A DNA stretch of 64,000 nt, from assembly GCF_017569925.1 (NCBI RefSeq), contig NZ_CP050854.1, positions 2,914,001-2,978,000 of the forward strand. Reading direction: 5' to 3'. The notes beneath the pieces were generated by a model, which saw nothing but the letters and a program-made list of their open reading frames with translations, was not told the DNA's origin and did not search any database. Numbering within the stretch: the stretch's first letter is position 1; each line of letters starts with the position of its first letter. Shown in pieces: positions 36,660 through 44,720 of the stretch. The translations under genes were made by a program, and so were the position numbers. The stretch comes from Brenneria izadpanahii. GTDB lineage: Bacteria; Pseudomonadota; Gammaproteobacteria; Enterobacterales; Enterobacteriaceae.

Positions 36660-37031
36660 TTAAATGCCAAAGCTCTCGCCACATCCACAGGCATGCTGAG
36701 CTTTGGGATTATTAAATTTGAACACCTGATTCAGCCCTTCACGGACAAAATCGAGCTCGGTGCCATCAATGAAAGGCATCGCCTTTAACGGTACATAAAG
36801 GTTTGCGCCATCGCGTTCGAACAACAGGTCATCCGGCGAGCTCTCTCGCACCAGATCCAATACATAGCCGAATCCGGCGCAGCCGGACTGCTTCACACTA
36901 AGTCGTAAACCTTTAACTGCGGCATCCTGCTGCATTAAATTTTTGATTTGTTTTGCTGCGCTGTCCGTTAGCGTCAGACCTTGCCAGATGTTTTCATCTA
37001 GTGAAAAGGTCCCTACATTTTCCGTCTGCAT
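36660..37031 (-). CDS. sufA: A-type Fe-S carrier SufA
   Basis: A 123-residue A-type carrier that receives clusters from SufBCD and hands them to apo-targets. The three ligands are in S-G-C-A-G and C-G-C-G at the C-terminus. ATG 37031 is preferred because of a GAGGT site and alignment to SufA; an upstream in-frame extension is not conserved. First gene of the suf operon. A degenerate Fur-like box lies ~240 bp upstream. Confidence 0.95.
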   Translation of the reverse strand: MQTENVGTFSLDENIWQGLTLTDSAAKQIKNLMQQDAAVKGLRLSVKQSGCAGFGYVLDLVRESSPDDLLFERDGANLYVPLKAMPFIDGTELDFVREGLNQVFKFNNPKAQHACGCGESFGI

Positions 37032-37271
37032 ACGGTATACCTCATTACGTGTGGTACCAGTTTTAGGCTGGTTTCCCCTAATGTTAGTGATAATGTGCCT
37101 GGCTTCAACCACTTGCTTCGCATGGCTATTCTTAACATTTCATTATTGGCGGCGGCTATTGACCCCGCCCGCCGTCTGCCCGTTTCAAAAACAGGAATGA
37201 AATTAAAATATAACCAATTGATAAATAAAATAAAAAATCATTTACCGCCAGCTTTCTTCCGCATAAAAATT

Positions 37272-37286
37272 ATCAACTCATTATCA
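37272..37286 (-). promoter_or_regulatory. Possible degenerate Fur site upstream of sufA
   Basis: On the minus strand one perfect Fur half (TGATAAT) is followed by a poor second half (AGTTGAT). E. coli suf is Fur-repressed, so a site is expected here, but this match alone is weak. Confidence 0.35.
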
Positions 37287-37490
37287 TTACTTTAACATAC
37301 ATCGAGAATACCTATTTATAAAACAGGGAAAGTAAATGAAGATTTAATCTCATCCATGACGATTTTTACTGCGTCTCATCCCTTCGCCGCGCTTACGGGC
37401 CGTCGCCGACGGGGAGGTGAAAACTTCTCCCGGAAATTTTTTGTCGGCAAAGCGCATTTTCCCCATTGATCCCGACTATTTTTATAAATA

Positions 37491-37505
37491 TGATAATGAT
37501 TATCA
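37491..37505 (+). promoter_or_regulatory. Perfect Fur box before the orphan gene
   Basis: TGATAATGATTATCA equals the 7-1-7 consensus at all 15 positions and ends 22 bp before the ATG at 37528. The same 15 bases occur upstream of fepA. Confidence 0.9.
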
Positions 37506-37527
37506 TTAATGTTCAAGGTCGATACCC

Positions 37528-37929
37528 ATGCTTTCCGTGAATGCCTGGCTGCAACATCAGATTGACGAATATAAATTTCAAATCCGGGATGCCACAGTAG
37601 ATTTCTATATGGCGGAGGCTCGCCTAAATCGTCCAGAAAGCCATATCGACCATCTGAGGCGCTATTATAACGCTTGCATGGAAATGGTCGATTTATGTCT
37701 GAGAAACGGCGACGACGACAGTTATTTGCACGCGTTGATAAAACTGCACAATAGACTGATTAAAGAAATAAATAATGAGGAGCGCTGTCATCTTTTCCGG
37801 GTGCAGAGCTACTACTTTGCACGCAATACGCTCAAGTCCATCTGCCACCAGCTAAGCATGCAGGGGCTATGGGATAAAGCCACCGCATTCCAGACTGATT
37901 TCGTCAAACAGGTTCCTTTTCTGCCCTGA
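37528..37929 (+). CDS. Uncharacterised 133-residue protein under Fur control
   Basis: I do not recognise this protein. It is 133 residues, largely helical in appearance, soluble (no signal peptide or membrane segment), with several Tyr, His and Cys residues (Y-Y-N-A-C-M-E-M-V-D-L-C-L-R, and C-H near residue 81). AAGG lies upstream of ATG 37528, and the frame is used cleanly to the TGA. The perfect Fur box directly in front implies induction under iron starvation. It is divergent from sufABCDSE and stands alone (menI is convergent). A role in iron sparing or Fe-S/haem handling is possible but is inference from context only. Confidence 0.75.
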   Translation: MLSVNAWLQHQIDEYKFQIRDATVDFYMAEARLNRPESHIDHLRRYYNACMEMVDLCLRNGDDDSYLHALIKLHNRLIKEINNEERCHLFRVQSYYFARNTLKSICHQLSMQGLWDKATAFQTDFVKQVPFLP

Positions 37930-38048
37930 CGCTTTGCCGCCAGCGCACGATGCGCCCATCCGAACAAAACAATTTAAGTATAGCAGGCTATAGCGGCAAA
38001 ACTGACCAGGCAATAGCCTATTGCCCAGTCGGTTTTGTGATGGCTGAA

Positions 38049-38465
38049 CTAAAGGCTAATGACCGAGGTCGTCAAGCGGGATGAACAGCACAGCCGCTCG
38101 CCCGCGTCATAAATGTTTATCTGCCAAACCTGATGACGCCGACCAATGTGCAGCGCGTAGCACTCGCCGCGGACCTCGCCATCAACGACGGCGCGCAGAT
38201 GGTTGGCATTGACTTCTATCCCTACCACCCGCTGTTCCCCTTCGGTGCATAGATAGCCGGCGACCGAGCCGAGCGACTCAGCCAGAACAACGGAAGCGCC
38301 GCCGTGCAGAAAACCAAACGGCTGCCGGGTCCGGGCATCCACCGGCATGATCGCTTCCAGGCTCTCTTCGGTCAGCTTGGTAAAACGAATCCCCAAATGC
38401 GCGATCATGCACCCCTGGGCCTGCTGATTAAGCTGGTCAAGCGTCATCTGTCGTTTCCACTGCAT
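38049..38465 (-). CDS. menI: Hotdog thioesterase MenI (YdiI)
   Basis: A 138-residue hotdog-fold thioesterase. In E. coli MenI hydrolyses 1,4-dihydroxy-2-naphthoyl-CoA in menaquinone synthesis. The catalytic region G-F-L-H-G-G-A-S-V-V-L-A-E-S is almost identical to YdiI, as is C-C-S-S-R-L-T-T near the C-terminus. The ATG shares one base with the ydiJ stop (TGATG), so translation is coupled. The longer upstream frame would run inside ydiJ and is not used. Confidence 0.95.
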   Translation of the reverse strand: MQWKRQMTLDQLNQQAQGCMIAHLGIRFTKLTEESLEAIMPVDARTRQPFGFLHGGASVVLAESLGSVAGYLCTEGEQRVVGIEVNANHLRAVVDGEVRGECYALHIGRRHQVWQINIYDAGERLCCSSRLTTSVISL

Positions 38466-41400
38466 CAGATAATCTCCAGTAAAGCCTGTAGCGGATGACG
38501 TAGCGCGTGTCCTTCCATCCGCTTCACCTGACTGCGGCAAGAGTAGCCCGTGGTCAGACAGCGTTTTTGCGGTAGCCGCTGCAGCGCCTGTTGCCAGGAC
38601 AAAGCATAGATACCCTGGGAATTTGCCAGATTCTTACTTTCATGACCATAGGTTCCCGCCATCCCGCAGCAGCCGACGCTGACATTTTCCAGCCGGGCGC
38701 CGAAGCGGGAGAAGATATTCGCCCACTGCTGGCTGCTGGCCGGCAACGCGGTGGTTTCGGTGCAATGCCCCAGCAGATACCAGGATTCGCCGGTGGCGGC
38801 CGGCGGCGTCTCTTGCGCCGGCAAGGTCGTCAGCCACTCATGAACCAGTTGCACCGTAAAGTCGCCCCGTTTTTCCCCCAGAATTTCACGGTATTCATCG
38901 CGATAACACAGCACCAGCGCAGGATCGACGCCCACCATCGGTATCCCCAACGTCGCCACGCGATTAAGGAAATCGGCGGTTTTGGCGGCCGTCCGGGCAA
39001 AGCTGTTCAGGAATCCTTTAATATGCTGCGCCTTACCATTCGGAGAAAAAGGCAGCAATACCGGTTTCAGCCCCAGCTTCTCTACCAGATGAACGAAATC
39101 AGCGACCACTTGCGCATCGTAATAGCTGGTAAAAGGATCCTGTACGATTAGCACGTACTGCCGGCGTTCCTGCCCGGACAATTTTTCCAACTGTTCCAGC
39201 GTTGTTTTACCGGCGCGGTGGCCGGCGAGTTGCTGACGCAGCGACGGGGAAGAGAGCAGCGGCAGATCGACCATGCCGATTTGCCGGCGGCTCAGTTCGT
39301 TCACCCACGGCATTTTCAAAAAGAAGTTAAACGTTTTAGGACTGAGCGCCATAAGCGGCGCGTAGCTTTCCACGCCCGCGACCAGATAATCCCTCACCGG
39401 GCGTAAATAGCGGGTGTGGTACAGCTGTAAGAAGCGAGAACGAAAACTTGGGACGTCGATTTTAATCGGACATTGCGTCGAACAGGCTTTACAGGCCAGA
39501 CATCCCGACATCGATTCCTTCACTTCGTGGGAGAAATCATATTCCCCCTGACGCGCATGCCAGGTGTTGCCGATTTTCCGGATCAACGCCCGCAGGCTGA
39601 TCTTTTGCTGCGGTAGCTTTTTCTCCAATTCCAGCGGATCGACGCCCTGTTCCGCCAGCAAACGCAACCATTCACGGACCAGCGTCGCCCGGCCTTTCGG
39701 CGAATGGATCCGGTTGCCGGTAATCTTCATGGAAGGACACATCGGGCTGCGGGCATCGAAATTGAAACATAGCCCATTGCCATTACAATCCAGCGCGCCG
39801 CGAAAAGAGGTGCGAACCGCCAAAGGAATGGTGCGATCGTAGGTGCCGCGCTTGACGGTATCCACCTTCATCATCGGAGCGTCGACTCCCAGCGGAGCGC
39901 AGATTTTACCGGGGTTCAGGCGGTTATCCGGATCGAAGGCGGCCTTGATACGGCGTAACTCGGCGTACAGTTCGGGGCCAAAAAACTCAGGGCTGTACTC
40001 GGCCCGGAATCCTTTGCCGTGTTCCCCCCACAGCAGGCCGCCGTATTTCGCCGTTAACGCGACGATATTATCGGAGAGCTGCTTCATCAGCATTTCCTGC
40101 TGAGGATCGCACATATCCAGCGCCGGCCGCACGTGCAGAACGCCCGCGTCCACATGGCCGAACATGCCATACGCCAGGTTGTGGCTATCCAGCAGCTCGC
40201 GGAATTCGGCGATATAATCCGCCAGATGTTGCGGCGGCACGCAGGTATCTTCGGCGAACGGGATCGGCTTTGCCAGACCTTTGCTGTTTCCCAGCAAGCC
40301 GACCGCTTTTTTGCGCATGCCATAAATGCGTTCGATGCCTAGCAGATCGTTACAGACCTGATAACCAATAACCCCCGTTTCCCCTTCCGCCATCAGAGTT
40401 TCCAGCCGTTCGCATAGCGTGTTCACCTGATCGTTGATCAACGCTTCATCATTGCCGGCAAACTCAACAATGTTCAGTCCTAGCATGTCCCGATCGGGCA
40501 CATCGGTAATGAGTTCGCTGACGGAGTGCCAGACAATATCTTCACGGGCCAGATTCAATACCTTGGAGTCCACGGTTTCCACTGACAGCGCCTGAGCTTC
40601 CACCATGAAAGGCGCGCTACGCAGCGCCGAATCGAATGAGTCGTACTTGACGTTGACCAACCGTCTGACCTTCGGCAACGGCGTGATATCGAGCTTGGCC
40701 TCGGTAATAAACGCCAACGTCCCTTCCGCGCCGGTCAGGATACGCGTCAGATCGAAGGTTTGCAGATCGTCGCTGAAAACATGGCGTAAATCGTAACCGG
40801 TCAGAAAGCGGTTTAGCTTAGGAAACTTATCGAGGATAAGCTGGCGTTGCTCACGGCAGCGATGCAAGACAGTCTGATAAATCCGTCCAACCGCGGATTC
40901 ATCCTGCGCCAGTTGCTCCGCCAATGCGGTAGGCATGGCCTGCGTATCCAGAATCTCGCCGCCGATCAGCAGCGCCCGTAAACCCAGGACGTGATCGGAG
41001 GTTTTGCCATACACCAGCGACCCCTGCCCCGAGGCGTCAGTGTTGATCATCCCGCCCAGGGTAGCGCGGTTGCTGGTGGACAACTCCGGAGAGAAAAAAT
41101 AACCGAAAGGCTTAAGATACTGATTTAGCTGATCCTTGATTACGCCGGCTTCTACTCTGACCCACCCCTGTTCCAGATTGATTTCCAGAATGCGGTTCAT
41201 ATAGCGAGACATATCAACCACTACGCCCCGATTCAGCGCCTGACCATTGGTGCCGGTACCTCCGCCCCGCGGGGTGAATGTCAGGTCAAGAAAGCGTTCC
41301 TCTGCAGCCAAACGCGACAAAATCGCGACATCGGCGGTGGAACGGGGGAAAACAACGGCATCCGGTAACAATTGATAAATACTATTATCTGTCGCCATCG

Positions 41401-41518
41401 TCAGACGATCGGCGTAGTTTGTCGCGGTATCGCCAGTAAAACCATTTTGTTTCAATGCTTCCAAAAAATTGAGCACCGGCTGAACGAGGCCGGGCGACTG
41501 AGAGATCTGTGGGATCAT
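38465..41518 (-). CDS. ydiJ: FAD/Fe-S oxidoreductase YdiJ
   Basis: A 1017-residue FAD-linked oxidase fused to an Fe-S C-terminal part, matching E. coli YdiJ throughout. The N-terminal FAD-binding (PCMH) domain has F-T-P-R-G-G-G-T-G-T-N-G. The central lactate/glycolate-oxidase-like domain contains G-H-V-D-A-G-V-L-H-V-R-P. A ferredoxin-like C-L-A-C-K-A-C-S-T-Q-C-P motif follows, then a CCG-type domain with G-C-C-G-M-A-G. Relatives oxidise D-2-hydroxy acids; D-2-hydroxyglutarate has been proposed for this group. The start is ATG 41518 (M-I-P-Q-I-S-Q), as in E. coli. Confidence 0.95.
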   Translation of the reverse strand: MIPQISQSPGLVQPVLNFLEALKQNGFTGDTATNYADRLTMATDNSIYQLLPDAVVFPRSTADVAILSRLAAEERFLDLTFTPRGGGTGTNGQALNRGVVVDMSRYMNRILEINLEQGWVRVEAGVIKDQLNQYLKPFGYFFSPELSTSNRATLGGMINTDASGQGSLVYGKTSDHVLGLRALLIGGEILDTQAMPTALAEQLAQDESAVGRIYQTVLHRCREQRQLILDKFPKLNRFLTGYDLRHVFSDDLQTFDLTRILTGAEGTLAFITEAKLDITPLPKVRRLVNVKYDSFDSALRSAPFMVEAQALSVETVDSKVLNLAREDIVWHSVSELITDVPDRDMLGLNIVEFAGNDEALINDQVNTLCERLETLMAEGETGVIGYQVCNDLLGIERIYGMRKKAVGLLGNSKGLAKPIPFAEDTCVPPQHLADYIAEFRELLDSHNLAYGMFGHVDAGVLHVRPALDMCDPQQEMLMKQLSDNIVALTAKYGGLLWGEHGKGFRAEYSPEFFGPELYAELRRIKAAFDPDNRLNPGKICAPLGVDAPMMKVDTVKRGTYDRTIPLAVRTSFRGALDCNGNGLCFNFDARSPMCPSMKITGNRIHSPKGRATLVREWLRLLAEQGVDPLELEKKLPQQKISLRALIRKIGNTWHARQGEYDFSHEVKESMSGCLACKACSTQCPIKIDVPSFRSRFLQLYHTRYLRPVRDYLVAGVESYAPLMALSPKTFNFFLKMPWVNELSRRQIGMVDLPLLSSPSLRQQLAGHRAGKTTLEQLEKLSGQERRQYVLIVQDPFTSYYDAQVVADFVHLVEKLGLKPVLLPFSPNGKAQHIKGFLNSFARTAAKTADFLNRVATLGIPMVGVDPALVLCYRDEYREILGEKRGDFTVQLVHEWLTTLPAQETPPAATGESWYLLGHCTETTALPASSQQWANIFSRFGARLENVSVGCCGMAGTYGHESKNLANSQGIYALSWQQALQRLPQKRCLTTGYSCRSQVKRMEGHALRHPLQALLEII

Positions 41519-41823
41519 TATTTTTTGACCCTGTCTTATACAAGAAGTGTTTGCCAATATGACGTTAGGTGTCTGTGAATGAAACGATTTATTATTTATC
41601 CAACCATCAGACCCATCACGTTTTATCATATTTCCCGCAGCGATGCCGCTGGTTCGGTAAAAAACACACTGAGTATTGGTTTTCCACTGTTCACACCGAC
41701 AATATGTTCGACAGACTGTCAAAAACCACATAAATATCTCATGATAAATCATCGCCGTTTCATCGCATTGCCAAAGCGGCGTTGCTTTTACACGTGGCGT
41801 TTACTTAATAGAGGTACTATTCA

Positions 41824-42933
41824 TTGACAAGAAAAATTCCACAACCGCATCTCGACCTGGTCAGAATATTATTCAGCCTGCTGTTCATTGCCATCATGAT
41901 CATCGCCTGTTTTTGGGTTGTTCAACCTTTTATCCTGGGATTCGCCTGGGCGAGCATGGTGGTGATCGCTACCTGGCCGTTATTAATCAAACTTCAGCAT
42001 CTGCTTTGGGGGCGCCGTTCTCTCGCCGTTGTTGCCATGACGTTACTGCTGATCCTGCTGTTCGTGATGCCGATTGCCGTACTGGTCAGCAGCGCTGTCG
42101 ATAACAGTTCGGCGTTAATGGGTTGGGCGGCCAGTCAGGAAAACTTCTCCCCGCCGCAGTTGGAGTGGCTGACCTCCATTCCGTTGGTCGGGGATAAATT
42201 ATTCAATAGCTGGCAAACCCTGTTGCAAAGCGGCGGCAGCGGTTTGTTCGCCAAAGCGCAGCCTTATGTGGGAAAAACCGCAACCTGGCTGGTGGCGCAG
42301 GCGGCGCACGTCGGCCGTTTTCTGATGCACTGCGCCCTGATGCTGGTATTCAGCGCCCTGCTCTACTACAAAGGGGAAGCCGTCGCCAAAGCGGTGCGCC
42401 ACTTCGCTATCCGCCTTGGGCATGAGAGCGGCGATACCGCGGTCATTCTGGCGGCGCAATCCATCCGGGCGGTTGCGCTGGGCGTGGTGGTAACCGCTAT
42501 TGTGCAATCCCTGTTGGGAGGCATCGGTCTGTTCGTCGCGGGCATCCCGTATACCACGCTATTAACGGTACTGATGTTCTTGTGCTGTCTGGTGCAATTG
42601 GGACCGCTCCCCATACTGGTTCCCGCGATTATCTGGCTTTACTGGAGCGGGGATACCACCTGGGGAACGGTGCTGTTGGTTCTAAGCTGCGTGGTCGGAA
42701 CGATTGATAATTTCATCCGTCCGATATTGATCCGCTTCGGCGCCGATTTGCCGCTGCTGCTAATCCTGTGCGGCGTTATCGGCGGTTTGCTGGCCTTCGG
42801 CATGATTGGTCTGTTCATCGGGCCGGTCGTCCTTGCGGTGTCTTATCGCCTGCTTTTTGCATGGATGGACGAAGTTCCCGAACCAAAGGGAATCGTTGAT
42901 GATCCCCTTAAACCGAATACCGGCAAGGACTAA
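41824..42933 (+). CDS. ydiK: AI-2E family transporter YdiK
   Basis: A 369-residue inner-membrane protein of the AI-2E/UPF0118 family with ~8 hydrophobic segments, close to E. coli YdiK (P-F-I-L-G-F-A-W-A, G-R-R-S-L-A-V, C-L-V-Q-L-G-P-L-P). The start appears to be TTG 41824, with AGAGG nine bases upstream; no suitable ATG lies nearby. Transport substrate unknown. Divergent from ydiJ; rprA follows as in E. coli. Confidence 0.9.
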   Translation: MTRKIPQPHLDLVRILFSLLFIAIMIIACFWVVQPFILGFAWASMVVIATWPLLIKLQHLLWGRRSLAVVAMTLLLILLFVMPIAVLVSSAVDNSSALMGWAASQENFSPPQLEWLTSIPLVGDKLFNSWQTLLQSGGSGLFAKAQPYVGKTATWLVAQAAHVGRFLMHCALMLVFSALLYYKGEAVAKAVRHFAIRLGHESGDTAVILAAQSIRAVALGVVVTAIVQSLLGGIGLFVAGIPYTTLLTVLMFLCCLVQLGPLPILVPAIIWLYWSGDTTWGTVLLVLSCVVGTIDNFIRPILIRFGADLPLLLILCGVIGGLLAFGMIGLFIGPVVLAVSYRLLFAWMDEVPEPKGIVDDPLKPNTGKD

Positions 42934-42951
42934 GCGACGTTAAACGCCATT

Positions 42952-42981
42952 ACTGCCGCGGAAGATCTATTTCGCGGCAGT
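42952..42981 (+). terminator. Stem-loop after ydiK
   Basis: A 9-bp inverted repeat (42952-42960 and 42973-42981) 18 bp past the ydiK stop, without a T run: weak terminator or RNA stabiliser. Confidence 0.5.
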
Positions 42982-43020
42982 TAATTGATAAATATTTTTA
43001 ATGTTTTATCTCATTTTTGC

Positions 43021-43034
43021 GGGAATATTCCTAA
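43021..43034 (+). promoter_or_regulatory. Distal RcsB-like box upstream of rprA
   Basis: GGGAATATTCCTAA resembles the Rcs box core (T-A-A/G-G-A-A-T-A-T-T-C-C-T-A). It lies ~140 bp before the predicted rprA start and may be a secondary site. Confidence 0.45.
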
Positions 43035-43121
43035 GAAATCGCGCTATTTTCTCCTTATCAGTTCAATTTTATTAAAACCCCCGCGCTTTTTGCCAATAAA
43101 TCCTTAAAAAACAATTAACTA

Positions 43122-43137
43122 TTAGGATGATTCCTAA
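43122..43137 (+). promoter_or_regulatory. Proximal RcsB box of rprA
   Basis: TTAGGATGATTCCTAA is a perfect 6-bp inverted repeat with a 4-bp centre, matching the RcsB box shape. It is ~41 bp upstream of the predicted rprA 5' end, where RcsB activates rprA in E. coli. Confidence 0.7.
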
Positions 43138-43170
43138 TGACTGCGCGGAACAGAGTTAATAGGATTGTTT

Positions 43171-43277
43171 ACGGAGCTAATTTAACCTTCATTAGTCAAA
43201 AGGTTTCCTCCTCGTCAGAGTTAGTAACGAATTGCTGTGTGTAGTCTTTGCCCATCCCCTGAGATGGGCTTTTTTTT
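43171..43277 (+). ncRNA. rprA: RprA small regulatory RNA
   Basis: The 3' half, from A-C-G-A-A-T-T-G-C-T-G-T-G-T-G-T-A-G-T-C (43227 on), is identical to E. coli RprA up to the terminator hairpin C-C-C-A-T-C ... G-A-T-G-G-G and T tract, and the 5' end A-C-G-G also agrees. The total, ~107 nt, matches E. coli's 105. RprA is an Hfq-dependent sRNA that activates rpoS translation and represses csgD and others. A -10-like TTAATA sits at 43156-43161, with Rcs boxes further upstream. Position after ydiK is the same as in E. coli. The 5' half has diverged, so the exact start is estimated. Confidence 0.92.
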
Positions 43278-43550
43278 ATCGCGAGCTATCCATGCCCGCT
43301 TCTTCGTGCCGCCGCAAGCGGCGTTGAAAGCCGCTCCCGGAAATTTTTACCCGCCGACCAATGAAGATTCACCGCCATAAATTGCGGTTGGCCATGTTTT
43401 TGTAAATCTTCTATTTGTATTTCACGCGCTTTGCTTTATATCTTTCCTCTTTCAAGCGGATGCGGCTTGAAAGATAACGGGCATGGCGTCTTCGTTTTGA
43501 AATCTATTCGATATATTAGTTGGCAAATCGCTTTATTCTCAGGAGTTTTT

Positions 43551-44591
43551 ATGGCTAACCTCGCCAGGGGATTACTACTCGGCTTCTTGCTCAGCCTGCT
43601 CGCAGGTTGCGATAACCCGCCCCATACCGATCTGCGTCCACTGTTGACCATCGAGGGAAAAACGATGGGAACGTTTTACAGCGTAAAAATCAGCGGTGAA
43701 CAGAAAGAGAGCAAGGAACAACTTCAGCAAGAGATTGATGCCTTGCTGGAGCAGGCGAATAACGAGATTTCGACCTACCGTAACGATTCGACGCTGTCGA
43801 AATTCAATCAATATCGCGGCAGCGATCCTCAGCCCATCAGCAACGGCATGGCCGATATCATATTGGCGGCCCAGCGTATCGGGCGGGCAACCGGCGGCGC
43901 TATGGATATTACCGTCGGCCCCCTGGTCAACCTGTGGGGATTCGGCCCGCAAAAACAGCCGACGCAAATTCCCAGCCAGCAACAGATTGATGAAGCCCGG
44001 CGGAAAATCGGGCTCAAGCACCTGAAATTACTGAGTGACGAACAGGGCGAATGGATCCAAAAGGATTTGCCCGATCTGTATGTCGACCTATCAACATTGG
44101 GCGAAGGCTATGGCGCCGATGTTCTAGCGCAACTGATGGCCCGGAAAGGCATCACCGACTATCTGGTTTCCGTTGGCGGCGCCATCTCCAGCCGAGGAGT
44201 GAATGCCGAGGGGACGCCGTGGCGAGTGGCGATTCAGAAGCCGACCGACCAGGAAAACGCCATGCAGGCGGCGGTCAACCTACAGGGATACACCATCAGC
44301 ACCTCCGGCAGCTACCGCAATTACTTTGAGCAGAACGGTCAACGATATTCCCATGTGATCGATCCCTCCACCGGGAAACCCATCACGCATCAGTTGGTTT
44401 CGGTTACCGTGATCGCGCCGACCGCCCTGGAAGCCGACGGCTGGGACACCGGATTAATGGTTCTGGGAAGGGAAAAAGCCTTACAACTGGCGGAGCAACA
44501 AGGGTTGGCCGTTTACCTGATTACCAAGACCGATAAAGGCTTCCACGCGGAAATGACGCCTCAATTCCGGTCGTTTCTGATTGCGCAGTGA
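43551..44591 (+). CDS. apbE: FAD:protein FMN transferase ApbE
   Basis: A 346-residue periplasmic lipoprotein (lipobox L-L-A-G-C at residue ~20). ApbE attaches FMN covalently to Thr/Ser of target flavoproteins such as NqrB/C and RnfD/G. Family motifs: G-T-F-Y-S-V near the N-terminus, D-L-S-T-L-G-E-G-Y-G-A-D for FAD, S-V-G-G-A-I-S-S-R-G and S-H-V-I-D-P-S-T-G-K-P near the Mg site. ATG 43551 is set by AGGAG five bases upstream and by the signal peptide; a longer frame begins at 43431. No Nqr or Rnf genes are near. Confidence 0.94.
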   Translation: MANLARGLLLGFLLSLLAGCDNPPHTDLRPLLTIEGKTMGTFYSVKISGEQKESKEQLQQEIDALLEQANNEISTYRNDSTLSKFNQYRGSDPQPISNGMADIILAAQRIGRATGGAMDITVGPLVNLWGFGPQKQPTQIPSQQQIDEARRKIGLKHLKLLSDEQGEWIQKDLPDLYVDLSTLGEGYGADVLAQLMARKGITDYLVSVGGAISSRGVNAEGTPWRVAIQKPTDQENAMQAAVNLQGYTISTSGSYRNYFEQNGQRYSHVIDPSTGKPITHQLVSVTVIAPTALEADGWDTGLMVLGREKALQLAEQQGLAVYLITKTDKGFHAEMTPQFRSFLIAQ

Positions 44592-44623
44592 ATGCCGCAG
44601 AGCAACGAACGGTCTGAAAGAAG

Positions 44624-44697
44624 ATCCCCGCCTGCGCGGCGGGGATGGCGATGAAAGCGGGAGGTACGGCGGTAACCTGACGCCAAATAGCGTCAGG
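44624..44697. terminator. Two stem-loops between convergent apbE and ppsA
   Basis: Hairpins at 44624-44646 (9-bp arms, 5-nt loop) and 44676-44697 (8-bp arms, 6-nt loop) lie between the two stop codons. Neither has a strong T run; together they likely end both transcripts. Confidence 0.6.
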
Positions 44698-44720
44698 CAA
44701 GATACCGTCGCGTCCGGCGA

